From the NCBI GenBank assembly GCA_016209085.1, contig JACQWV010000068.1:1-43632 (forward strand): a DNA stretch of 43,632 nucleotides, read 5' to 3'. This stretch comes from Elusimicrobiota bacterium. Its GTDB lineage: Bacteria > Elusimicrobiota > Elusimicrobia > Elusimicrobiales > UBA9959. The notes below the pieces were generated by a model. The model saw only the letters and a program-made list of their open reading frames with translations. It did no database searches and was not told where the DNA came from. Positions 8,585 to 15,861 of this stretch are shown one piece after another; position 1 is the first letter of the stretch, and each line of letters opens with the position of its first letter. The position numbers were made by a program, and so were the translations under genes.

Positions 8585-9646
8585 ATGTCACTAATTTCTT
8601 TACGGTCCCTAAGCAGAAAACTGTCTTTTTTGGACCGTTATCTTACGCTTTGGATATTTACGGCAATGGCAGCGGGAGTGGCCGCAGGCTGGCTTTGGCC
8701 GCAGGCCGTTGCGGATTTTAACGCGGCATCAAGCGTGGGCGCCACTTCCATACCCATAGCCATCGGCCTGATACTGATGATGTATCCGCCGCTTGCCAAG
8801 GTGAAATATGAGGAGATGCACCGGGTTTTCGCCAATAAAAAGGTGTTGGCGCTGTCGCTCGCGCAGAACTGGCTGGTCGGCCCTGTGTTGATGACGGCGC
8901 TGGCGATAATTTTCCTTCGGGACAAGCCGGAATACATGGTGGGGCTGATAATGATAGGCCTTGCCCGCTGCATAGCCATGGTAATAGTCTGGAACGACCT
9001 GGCCCGGGGCGACCGAGAGTACTGCGCGGGTCTTGTAGCTTTCAACTCCGTGTTCCAGGTGTTGTTCTTCTCGGTTTACGCCTATTTCTTTGTCACGCTT
9101 GTACCGCGCTGGCTGGGACTTGAGGGAGCTGTGGTCAACATAACCATGGGTGAAATAGCGAAAAGCGTATTTATTTATCTGGGAATACCGTTCATCGCGG
9201 GCATAGTTACGCGGTTCTCTCTTATAGCCGCGAAGGGCAGGGACTGGTATTCGGAAAAATTTATCCCGATTATAAGCCCGCTGACGCTCATAGCCCTGCT
9301 TTTCACCATAATCGTGATGTTCTCCATCAAAGGCGAAAACATCGTGCAGGTGCCTTTTGACGTGGTGCGTGTAGCTGTCCCGCTGCTGGTCTATTTCACG
9401 CTGATGTTCTTCGTGTCTTTCTATATGAGCAAAAAGGCGGGGGCATCATATGAAGAGTCGGCGACGCTATCGTTTACCGCCGCTTCCAATAACTTTGAAC
9501 TGGCAATAGCGGTGGCAGTGGCAACTTTCGGCATAGGTCATGGAGCGGCTTTTGCGGCGGTTATCGGCCCTCTGGTGGAAGTGCCTGTTTTGATAGGTCT
9601 TGTGAATGTGGCGCTTTGGCTGAGGGAAAAATATTTCACAACCTAA
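8585..9646 (+). CDS. acr3: ACR3-family arsenite efflux permease
   Basis: A 353-residue polytopic membrane protein with about ten hydrophobic segments. It shows ACR3 hallmarks: '[17 protein letters not shown]' at the N-terminus, the conserved cysteine in '[19 protein letters not shown]', and '[18 protein letters not shown]' with '[13 protein letters not shown]' near the end. It should export As(III)/Sb(III) using the proton gradient. No arsR, arsC or other arsenic gene is adjacent, so it is an orphan. The ATG lies immediately after repeat copy A with no visible Shine-Dalgarno sequence. A later start, such as TTG just before DRYLTLW, cannot be excluded. Codon use is GC-rich compared with its neighbours, suggesting separate acquisition. 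Confidence 0.93.
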   Translation: MSLISLRSLSRKLSFLDRYLTLWIFTAMAAGVAAGWLWPQAVADFNAASSVGATSIPIAIGLILMMYPPLAKVKYEEMHRVFANKKVLALSLAQNWLVGPVLMTALAIIFLRDKPEYMVGLIMIGLARCIAMVIVWNDLARGDREYCAGLVAFNSVFQVLFFSVYAYFFVTLVPRWLGLEGAVVNITMGEIAKSVFIYLGIPFIAGIVTRFSLIAAKGRDWYSEKFIPIISPLTLIALLFTIIVMFSIKGENIVQVPFDVVRVAVPLLVYFTLMFFVSFYMSKKAGASYEESATLSFTAASNNFELAIAVAVATFGIGHGAAFAAVIGPLVEVPVLIGLVNVALWLREKYFTT

Positions 9647-9666
9647 AAAGGTAACTGTTACTTTTT
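9645..9666 (+). terminator. weak intrinsic terminator after acr3
   Basis: AAAAAGGTAA CTG TTACTTTTT overlaps the acr3 stop codon and ends in five T. The stem is AT-rich and short, so termination may be partial. Confidence 0.4.
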
Positions 9667-9979
9667 GTCTTATTGAGGAACTTGTTGATAAACAGTATTT
9701 TCATGGCACTGAGGATTTCCCAAAAATAGTTGAAATTTGAGGCGGACCTTTGGCATTAATATAATTAGCACTACTCCGTTAATTGCGGAATGCGGATTGC
9801 CCAATAAAGGGACATCCCCACTTATTCCGCCTGAGGCGGATGGAGAGGGGGTAAATCCACAATGTAGCATAGAGTGTGAATTCGCAACTGATGTGTTGGC
9901 TCACGCTAACCGCTATCCTTGCATAAACATTTAACGAAGTAGTGTTAGTTGCTCTTGAAAAACTCTGGATTTATAAATC
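9667..9979. other. intergenic stretch with small palindromes, no gene seen
   Basis: Between acr3 and the tRNA. It holds a heptamer-like run TTGCGGA-ATGCGGA-TTGCCCA (9783-9803) and the palindrome TCCGCC TGA GGCGGA (9826-9840). A near copy of the palindrome (TCGCCTGAGGCGGA) lies upstream of ppdK at 20721-20734. Neither strand gives a convincing ORF. Confidence 0.5.
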
Positions 9980-10110
9980 TGGTGGACGTGAAGGGATTCG
10001 AACCCTCGACCTCTTCCTTGCTCACTCGCGTCGGCGGCTAAACAGACAGCCGCCTTAGCGCTTCCCTCTTCCTTGCGAAGGAAGCGCTCTCCCAGCTGAG
10101 CTACACGCCC
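9980..10110 (-). tRNA. tRNA-Ala(CGC) interrupted by 55 nt in the variable region
   Basis: Read on the minus strand: acceptor GGGCGTG (10110-10104) pairs with CACGTCC, the D-arm is GCTC/GAGC, and the anticodon stem CTTCC/GGAAG encloses TTCGCAA with anticodon CGC (10075-10077). The T-arm GAGGG TTCGAAT CCCTT is complete and CCA is encoded (9980-9982). A canonical molecule would be 76 nt; this locus is 131 nt. The extra 55 nt lie between the anticodon stem and the T-arm, bounded by a 12-bp direct repeat (10010-10021 and 10065-10076). Removing one period restores a perfect tRNA. It could be a disrupted gene, a tRNA tolerating a long variable arm, or one that is processed; the sequence alone does not decide. 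Confidence 0.85.
10022..10064. mobile_element. palindromic insert inside tRNA-Ala
   Basis: The 43 nt between the two 12-bp direct repeats. It contains a perfect hairpin GGCGGCT-N8-AGCCGCC (10033-10054). Its edge AGCGCTTCC (10057-10065) is also complementary over 9 bp to 10080-10088, the 5' strand of the anticodon stem and its neighbourhood, so the insert could misfold the cloverleaf. The flanking repeat looks like a target-site duplication. Confidence 0.6.
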
Positions 10111-10232
10111 CGTTAGAGATAGGTCACGCAAGCGTGACCGACGATTATTACAGTTTTTCGGTCAAACTTCTGAAAATTGCACGTCTTCAGTGTCTTTGGT
10201 TCAATTTCTCACCGATGTATCTCTAACGGGGC
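10107..10232. repeat. inverted repeat overlapping the tRNA 5' end
   Basis: GCCCCGTTAGAGATA (10107-10121) is perfectly repeated in inverse at 10218-10232, 96 nt apart; the left arm covers the first four bases of the tRNA. Just inside is an 18-bp perfect palindrome GGTCACGC-AA-GCGTGACC (10122-10139). The tRNA promoter must lie in or beyond this element. It may be a small mobile element or a long RNA/DNA hairpin. Confidence 0.6.
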
Positions 10233-10264
10233 ACGCCCGAAATATGTTTAAAATAAACATTTTA

Positions 10265-11212
10265 CTAATTTCCCGCGGCTTTTATTTCAGCTTCAATGCG
10301 GGTTTTGGCTTTGCTGTGTTCCTGGTAATTGACGTTGAAAACATGCCTGCCTTTCCTGTCTGAGACAAAATAAAGCGCGTCAAATTTCGCAGGATTAAAA
10401 ACAGCGTGAATTGACTCGTATCCCGGGTTGCATATGGGACCGGGCGGAAGGCCCGCGTATTTATAAGTGTTGTAGGGCGAATCCGTTTTAAGGTCCTTCC
10501 TGCTGATATTTTTCTTCCAGTGCCCCAGCGCATACTGGACGGTCGGGTCCGCCTCAAGGAGCATGTTCTTTCTGAGCCTGTTTAAGTACACAGCCGTAAT
10601 CAGCGGCCTTTCGCTCGGAACAACGGCTTCCCTTTCAACTATTGAGGCTATGGTTACGACCTGCCGCCTTGACAGATTCAAAGGAGCGGATTGATTTGCA
10701 AACAATGATTCTGTCTGTCTTTCAAATTCCGCTTTTAAAACTTTGATTACTTCTTCAGCAGGCATGTTCTTTTTAAAATAATAAGTGGAAGGGAACAGAT
10801 AACCTTCAAACCGGCCTCTTTTCGCAATATCCGTAAATCTTGTTTTATCAGTCACGTTATTGGCATGGAGCCTTTCAGCCATCTGCTCAATTCTCCAGCC
10901 TTCGGGCAGCATGACTTTTACATTATCCATGTACGTGCTGTGCGTCAGAATCCACAAAGCCTGCTCCGCGGACATGTATTTTCTGAACTCATGTTCCCCG
11001 GGCATTATTTTTTTGCCCGTGCCGGTTATTTTCACCAGGATCTTGAACCATGTTGAACTTAATATAACTGAATTGTCCTCAAGAATTTCAGCGACCATGG
11101 AGGCTGAAATTCCCTGTTCTATTGCCACTTTTGTTTTTTCGCCCGGCCAGAAAAAATAAAGCAGAAGAAGCGCCAGTAAAAAAAAACCTATGGATAATTT
11201 GCGCATTTTCAT
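10265..11212 (-). CDS. mltG: endolytic murein transglycosylase MltG
   Basis: Cuts nascent glycan strands in peptidoglycan. 315 residues with an N-terminal membrane anchor (residues about 6-22), a LysM-like region ('VMLPEGWRIEQMAERL') and the catalytic domain. The presumed catalytic Glu is in 'VTIASIVEREAVV', followed by 'ADPTVQYALG' and 'SPYNTYKYAGLPPGPICNPG', which are diagnostic. Its ATG overlaps the thpR stop by 4 nt, so it is the last gene of the minus-strand run. A second in-frame ATG two codons later is an equally good start. Confidence 0.95.
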   Translation of the reverse strand: MKMRKLSIGFFLLALLLLYFFWPGEKTKVAIEQGISASMVAEILEDNSVILSSTWFKILVKITGTGKKIMPGEHEFRKYMSAEQALWILTHSTYMDNVKVMLPEGWRIEQMAERLHANNVTDKTRFTDIAKRGRFEGYLFPSTYYFKKNMPAEEVIKVLKAEFERQTESLFANQSAPLNLSRRQVVTIASIVEREAVVPSERPLITAVYLNRLRKNMLLEADPTVQYALGHWKKNISRKDLKTDSPYNTYKYAGLPPGPICNPGYESIHAVFNPAKFDALYFVSDRKGRHVFNVNYQEHSKAKTRIEAEIKAAGN

Positions 11213-11748
11213 GAAAATTTCTGCGAATGAATGACGGCGTAAACAGGGCCTTTTGGAGTCAGAACGCTCTGATACAGTTCAACAGAGCCCATTATAGAAA
11301 CACAAGACTCTGATTTGAAAAGTTCAGGTTCAAGAGGCTTGACCCGCATTTTCGCCCTTCCAAGCGTAACGTGGGGGGAAAATTTTGTGTCCGTGAAAAA
11401 CCCCGTGTCAGACAGATTCCTGGAGAGTTTGTCCGCTATCCCGGCAAGTTGTTCGGCCCCGCGGCTGATTCCCATCCAGAAAACCCTCGGCTGTTTGAGG
11501 GAAGGAAAAGCGCCGGCTTCTCCTGAAGAAATCTCAAATTTCTTTAAATCAGACAGGAAATTCATGCTCCCGGCGATTTCCGGAATCTTGGAATCAGCTA
11601 TGTCTCCCAGAAAACTGAAAGTCAGATGCATATTTTCAGGAGCGACCCATTTAATAGAAGAACCGTATTCTTTTTTAAGTTTTTCCTGAACCTCGGCAAG
11701 TTTTTTTATAAAAACTTCGTCAAACGACGAGGCTATAAAGAGTCTCAT
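11209..11748 (-). CDS. thpR: RNA 2',3'-cyclic phosphodiesterase
   Basis: 2H phosphoesterase of the LigT/ThpR type, 179 residues. It has the two HxTx motifs, 'HLTFSFLGDI' and 'HVTLGRAKM', that form the active site. Start chosen at MRLFIASSF, the usual family N-terminus; the frame stays open upstream for 47 codons but only as an overlap with the FecR-domain gene, and that part is lysine-rich and unrelated. It starts 8 nt beyond the FecR-gene stop and overlaps mltG by 4 nt. Confidence 0.9.
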   Translation of the reverse strand: MRLFIASSFDEVFIKKLAEVQEKLKKEYGSSIKWVAPENMHLTFSFLGDIADSKIPEIAGSMNFLSDLKKFEISSGEAGAFPSLKQPRVFWMGISRGAEQLAGIADKLSRNLSDTGFFTDTKFSPHVTLGRAKMRVKPLEPELFKSESCVSIMGSVELYQSVLTPKGPVYAVIHSQKFS

Positions 11749-11756
11749 TGCCTCAG

Positions 11757-12617
11757 TTATTCCTTTATTTTTTTTCTGCGTTCTACTTTTTTCTTCCGGA
11801 TTTTCTTTTTTATCTGTCTTTGTATCAATTTGCCTCTTAAAATTCTGCTCCTTAATTCCTCGCGCTGGGAAAGGCTCCTGGGCTTCCATCCTTTCCTGAG
11901 CCCGTTCATCTTGGTTCTGAGTCCTGCAAAAAGCATCCTGTGCCTTGCCATTCTGGCTATTTTGCCGGGACGAAACCGCCTTTTCATCGGATTCAAAACG
12001 ATTTCAGTGTTCTTTTCAAGCAGATATTCGCCCGTGTCTTTTATCTCCTCGCCGGTCATGCTGACGTTGACTTTTCCCTCGTCAAAAACCGCCACAGCCG
12101 TCTCCTTTGAGAGGGGGGAATATTCAACCGCAAATTCAGTGCCTCTTACCGCGCAGACTGCGGCCGGAGTTTTGACCCTCAGATTGTGTTTGGAGCCGAA
12201 AATGTTTTGTATTTTTGCCACAATGCTGCCGAGAATCAGGCCTATTTCCGAATCAGCCTGTTCAATTGAAGATATTTCCACTTCGCTGTTTCTTTCAAGC
12301 CTTATTATGCCTTTGTCGTCAAGAGCTATTTCAGCGTAGCCGTCATGCCCGGTTTTTATCCTGTCGTTGGAATCAAGGGGCACCGGCTCCGTGACTTTAA
12401 TCCAGTCTTCCCTGTCGTCAATCTTTACCTGCACGTCGCCGCTGAGCTGATTTATTCTGGCATCCCACTTCTGCGAAGCCTGCTGATACTGGCCGGATTC
12501 CAGAGCGCTTTCAAGCATCTCTTTATAATCCATGAGGTTGTCTTTATCCGCTTCCTGCGCCTGCGTCGTGAAACAAAAGGAAACTGCAAAAAACGCAGCC
12601 ATCAAAAACGTTTTCAT
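11757..12617 (-). CDS. exported FecR-domain protein with a strongly basic tail
   Basis: 286 residues from MKTFLMAAFFAVSFCFTTQA|QE, a clear signal peptide; AGGAG lies 12 nt upstream, inside the tyrS end. Residues about 60-190 match a FecR-type beta domain ('QLSGDVQVKI', 'DRIKTGHDGYAEIALDDKG', 'TPAAVCAVRGTEFAV', 'VFDEGKVNV'). The last 75 residues are packed with Arg/Lys and end IKKKIRKKKVERRKKIKE. Classic FecR regulates an ECF sigma factor across the membrane, but here there is no transmembrane segment after the signal and no sigma factor nearby. A structural or polyanion-binding role is possible. The start codon TTG at 12629 was rejected because it abuts the ribosome binding site. Confidence 0.82.
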   Translation of the reverse strand: MKTFLMAAFFAVSFCFTTQAQEADKDNLMDYKEMLESALESGQYQQASQKWDARINQLSGDVQVKIDDREDWIKVTEPVPLDSNDRIKTGHDGYAEIALDDKGIIRLERNSEVEISSIEQADSEIGLILGSIVAKIQNIFGSKHNLRVKTPAAVCAVRGTEFAVEYSPLSKETAVAVFDEGKVNVSMTGEEIKDTGEYLLEKNTEIVLNPMKRRFRPGKIARMARHRMLFAGLRTKMNGLRKGWKPRSLSQREELRSRILRGKLIQRQIKKKIRKKKVERRKKIKE

Positions 12618-12625
12618 ATGTATAA

Positions 12626-13738
12626 TCAACTCCTTTTCGTTAGTTTTTTAAACTGTCTCCTGCCCACCTGGATGACGCATTCTTTCGGCTCAAAAACAAT
12701 GTCTTCTATGATTTTCTCGCCGTCAATTCTCACCGCTCCCTGGGTTATAAGCCGCCTTGCCTCATTGGTGCCTTTGCACAAACCGGCTGACACCATTATG
12801 TAGGAAATTCTGTTCGGTTTATCCACGACATGGGTTTCCAAATCCTGCGGCAGCTCTTTTTTTGAAAACACGGTTTCAAAATGCTGTCCGGCAAGCGCGG
12901 CCTCCTGCTCCCCGTGATACCTGCCGACTATCATAAATGCCAGTTTTTTCTTTGCTTCCATGGGATGCGCCTGTTTTATTTCTGCGGCGCCGCCGAAGCC
13001 GAGAATTTCATAATAGTCGTACATGAGGTTATCGGAAACGGACATAACTTTCCCGAACATATCTACGGGCGAATCGTTGAACGCAATGTAATTCCCGTAA
13101 GATTTGGACATTTTTTTTACGCCGTCCGTGCCGACGAGAAGAGGCGCGGTCATTACGGCCTGCGGCTCCATTCCGTATATTTTCTGAACGTCTCTTCCTA
13201 CAAGGAGATTAAAAATCTGGTCCTGTCCGCCCAGTTCCACGTCGGCTTTGACCGCTACCGAATCGTAGCCCTGGAAAACCGGATAAAACAGCTCCAGCAG
13301 GCTTATGGGATTTTCAGACTTCATTCTTGTTTTAAAATCTTCCCTTTCAATGAGCCTTGAAACCGTTATGTTTTTGGCCGTTGAGATGAAACCCGCCAAT
13401 CCCTCTGCCTTTTTTCCCATAAAATCCCACAGCCATTCGCTGTTGAATCTTATTTCTGTTTTTGATTTATCCAGAATCCCGAACGCCTGTTCGGTATAAG
13501 TCCGGGCGTTGTTTTTAACCGTCTCTATGTCAAGAATCGGTCTTGTTGAATCCCTGCCGGACGGGTCCCCGACCTGCGCCGTGAAATCTCCGATTATAAG
13601 AACAGCCGTATGTCCCAGGTCCTGGAACCGGCGAAGCTTGGAAAGAACCACGCTGTGCCCCAGATGGAGGTCCCGGCTGGTCGGGTCAACTCCGAGTTTT
13701 ACTCTCAGGATTTTGCCTGAAGAAAGCCAATTATTAAT
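12626..13738 (-). CDS. tyrS: tyrosyl-tRNA synthetase with an abnormal 5' end
   Basis: Class I synthetase with 'IGDFTAQVGDPSGR', 'DVELGGQDQIFNLLVGRD', the KMSKS loop 'GVKKMSKSYGNYI' and a C-terminal S4 RNA-binding domain ('EARRLITQGAVRIDGEKI'). The HIGH-type motif 'DPTSRDLHLGH' lies upstream of the first ordinary start (GTG at 13651). The frame is open from 13789 down, but contains no ATG, GTG or TTG before that GTG. The homologous sequence 'INNWLSSGKILRVKLGVD' shows translation should begin around 13708 (CTG) or 13738 (ATT). The usual 30 or so N-terminal residues are absent. My start is a guess. The enzyme may use a rare start codon, or the gene is 5'-truncated. Confidence 0.85.
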   Translation of the reverse strand: MNNWLSSGKILRVKLGVDPTSRDLHLGHSVVLSKLRRFQDLGHTAVLIIGDFTAQVGDPSGRDSTRPILDIETVKNNARTYTEQAFGILDKSKTEIRFNSEWLWDFMGKKAEGLAGFISTAKNITVSRLIEREDFKTRMKSENPISLLELFYPVFQGYDSVAVKADVELGGQDQIFNLLVGRDVQKIYGMEPQAVMTAPLLVGTDGVKKMSKSYGNYIAFNDSPVDMFGKVMSVSDNLMYDYYEILGFGGAAEIKQAHPMEAKKKLAFMIVGRYHGEQEAALAGQHFETVFSKKELPQDLETHVVDKPNRISYIMVSAGLCKGTNEARRLITQGAVRIDGEKIIEDIVFEPKECVIQVGRRQFKKLTKRS

Positions 13739-13796
13739 TACTCTTCTTTTCTTCTTTGAATATATTCTACTTTTATCTGCCTTGATTTGTCACTGA

Positions 13797-13848
13797 TTTG
13801 CCGTTGTTTGCCGTTGTTCACTGGTTACTGGATATTCCTGCTTCCTGC
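13797..13848. repeat. tandem 10-mer and 7-mer repeats between priA and tyrS
   Basis: TTTGCCGTTG twice (13797-13816), then TTCCTGC twice (13835-13848), with CACTG-like motifs between. Non-coding, and placed exactly where the N-terminus of tyrS should be encoded. Confidence 0.6.
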
Positions 13849-13869
13849 TTGACTACTGGTCACTGCCGT

Positions 13870-15861
13870 TTACCACGGCGAGCCTTTTGCCATGAACTCA
13901 ATCTTTGCGGATCTTGGCTTTTCAATTTTTCTTAATTCATAGATGATGTCTTTTACCGGCTGGCCGCGGCTTATTTTCAGGACAATCCGGCGCAATCCGG
14001 CTGGTTTTTTAAATTTACTCCGCGCATCCGTTTCAAAAACGTCCGTTATCCCGCTACCGGGCCTTTCTTTGATTTCCAGAATCTTCCCGAACATTGACTC
14101 AAAAAAGACGTTCATGATTTTTTTATCTCCGGCCGACAGGGCGATTTCAAGGATTCTTGAAAAAGGCGGGTAAACAAATTTTTTCCTGGTCTCAATTTCA
14201 AAATCGGCGAATTTCTTGTAATCAATGTCCGGGAAATACGAAAACACATAGTAATCGGGCTGGCGCGTCTGGATGACAAACTCGGTTTTAAAATCATCCC
14301 GCCCCGCAAGCAGGCCGTAACATTCCAACAGCGTCTGGAATACCTGCTCGGAAGAGGAAAAATCGGTTGAATAAAGCATGGAATCTGCGTCAATCAATCC
14401 TATAAGCGCCAGACCGGGAATTTTAAGCTCCTTGAGGAAAAACCGGGAAGTTATCAGGATGTCAAAATCCGCGCCTGTTAAATCCCCGACCCTGTTTTTG
14501 ACTTTTCCGGTTTTTCTTGCCTCATCGGCTTCAGTTCTCAATATTTTTGCATTTTTAAACGCGTCCTTTAATTCTTCTTCAAGTTTTTTGACCCCGGCTC
14601 CGCTGTGCCTGAAAATCTTTCCCGAACATCTGGGACAGTTTTCAGGCAGATTGTATTTTTTGCCGCATTTTCCGCAGACCAGAATTATTTTTCCCTCTTC
14701 ATTTTTGTCCACATACAGTGAAATGCCGCAGCCGGGACAGTTCATTCTATGGCCGCATTTTGCGCAGAAGGCGGCTGCGGAATATCCTTTTTTGGAAGTC
14801 AATAAGACCGCCTTTTTCCCGTTTTCAAAAACTTTCTGAAGCTTGGCGGCAAGAGGGTCTGAAACCGCCTTTGAGGGATATCCGTACATGTCAATCAACG
14901 AAACCTCAGGAGGATTATTCGTTGAATCTCCGGCCGGTCCGGTTTCCACCAGATTCCATGTCCCGGTTTTAGCAGTCCAGTACGACTCAATGGAAGGGCA
15001 CGGGCTTGCCAGAACCACGGCGGCTTTGTAAAAATCCGCTCTTTTTATCAAAACGTCCCTTGCGTTAAAGCGGGGTTCAGGCTCTTCCTGAACGTGCAGC
15101 CTGTCCTGCTCGTCTTCGGCTATCACAAGCTTAAGATTATTAAAAGGCAGGAAAACGCCGGAACGCAGGGCTATTATTATTTTTACGGTTCCGTTTCTCA
15201 CGCCGGTCCATGCCAGTTTCTTTTGTTTAGCGGTCATTCCGCTGTGCCATAATCCGACCGATTCCCGGGCGAACAAATGAGAGAAGGCTTCCCTGAACGC
15301 GTTGAGCGCCGCGGCGTCCCTGACAAGACACATTACCTGACCGCTGCGCGCGGAAAAATGCCTGATGAGATTTGAATAAAGCCCTGTTTTGCCGGCGCCC
15401 GGTTTTGTCAAAAGCACGGAGACGCGTTCTCCTTCGTCAAAAAAATCCGTTATTTTTTTAAACGCTTTTTCTTCTGCGGGAATGGAGGGGGGAAAGCCGT
15501 TATCCGCGTTGTGCGGAACGAGGGGTTCGGCAGAAAAGTTTTTGACGGGGGTAAAAAAAGCGGATAAAACAAGACCGATTGCCGAACCCCAATTTCCGGA
15601 AATCCAATATGCGAGTTCAACAATATCGTCTTTGAAAAGCGGCTCCGCATCAACCAGGGATTCTATTGTTTTAATTCCGATGTTTTCAATGCCCGGGCCG
15701 TCTTGGACAAGAACAGCCGTTATCACCCCTGTTTCTTTCCTGCGGCCGAATTCGGTCATGGCTCTCATGCCTTTCTCTATGCGGGCATTCATGAGCTCCT
15801 GCGGAACCCTGTAATAAAAGGTTTTATGAAGAGGAACCGGAAAGGCGATTTCTACTATCAT
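13870..15861 (-). CDS. priA: primosomal protein N' (PriA-like), helicase motifs eroded
   Basis: 663 residues. The N-terminal 3'-end-binding domain is clear ('TFYYRVP', 'EFGRRKETGVI'), as are Walker A 'TKPGAGKTGLY' (about residues 152-162) and the zinc cysteines 'CAKCGHRMNCPGCG' and 'CGKCGKKYNLPENCPRC'. Walker B reads IAEDEQDRL where the family has DEEH. The motif V region 'LITSRFFLKELKIPGLALIGLIDAD' lacks GTQM.AKG. The motif VI region ('SSEQVFQTLLECYGLLAGRDDF') lacks Q.AGRAGR. It therefore looks like a replication-restart loader with weakened or lost helicase activity. It overlaps the udg stop by 1 nt. Confidence 0.9.
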   Translation of the reverse strand: MIVEIAFPVPLHKTFYYRVPQELMNARIEKGMRAMTEFGRRKETGVITAVLVQDGPGIENIGIKTIESLVDAEPLFKDDIVELAYWISGNWGSAIGLVLSAFFTPVKNFSAEPLVPHNADNGFPPSIPAEEKAFKKITDFFDEGERVSVLLTKPGAGKTGLYSNLIRHFSARSGQVMCLVRDAAALNAFREAFSHLFARESVGLWHSGMTAKQKKLAWTGVRNGTVKIIIALRSGVFLPFNNLKLVIAEDEQDRLHVQEEPEPRFNARDVLIKRADFYKAAVVLASPCPSIESYWTAKTGTWNLVETGPAGDSTNNPPEVSLIDMYGYPSKAVSDPLAAKLQKVFENGKKAVLLTSKKGYSAAAFCAKCGHRMNCPGCGISLYVDKNEEGKIILVCGKCGKKYNLPENCPRCSGKIFRHSGAGVKKLEEELKDAFKNAKILRTEADEARKTGKVKNRVGDLTGADFDILITSRFFLKELKIPGLALIGLIDADSMLYSTDFSSSEQVFQTLLECYGLLAGRDDFKTEFVIQTRQPDYYVFSYFPDIDYKKFADFEIETRKKFVYPPFSRILEIALSAGDKKIMNVFFESMFGKILEIKERPGSGITDVFETDARSKFKKPAGLRRIVLKISRGQPVKDIIYELRKIEKPRSAKIEFMAKGSPW

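Noticed and set aside
8500-8721. Small reading frame overlapping the ACR3 start
   Set aside because: Half of it is repeat copy A and the rest is ACR3 in another frame.
10010-10076. Group I or archaeal-type intron in the tRNA
   Set aside because: The insert is only 55 nt, lies in the variable region, has no group I core and no bulge-helix-bulge that I can find; the direct repeat fits insertion better.
9931-10131. Reading frame of 66 codons on the minus strand
   Set aside because: It is the translation of the interrupted tRNA-Ala ('GRVAQLGER', 'GFESLHVHQ'), a common false gene.
11749-11889. N-terminal extension of thpR
   Set aside because: Lysine-rich overlap with the FecR gene; family members begin at MRLFIA.
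12626-13651. tyrS starting at GTG 13651
   Set aside because: This would remove the HIGH-type motif HLGH, which is encoded in frame just upstream and is required for activity.
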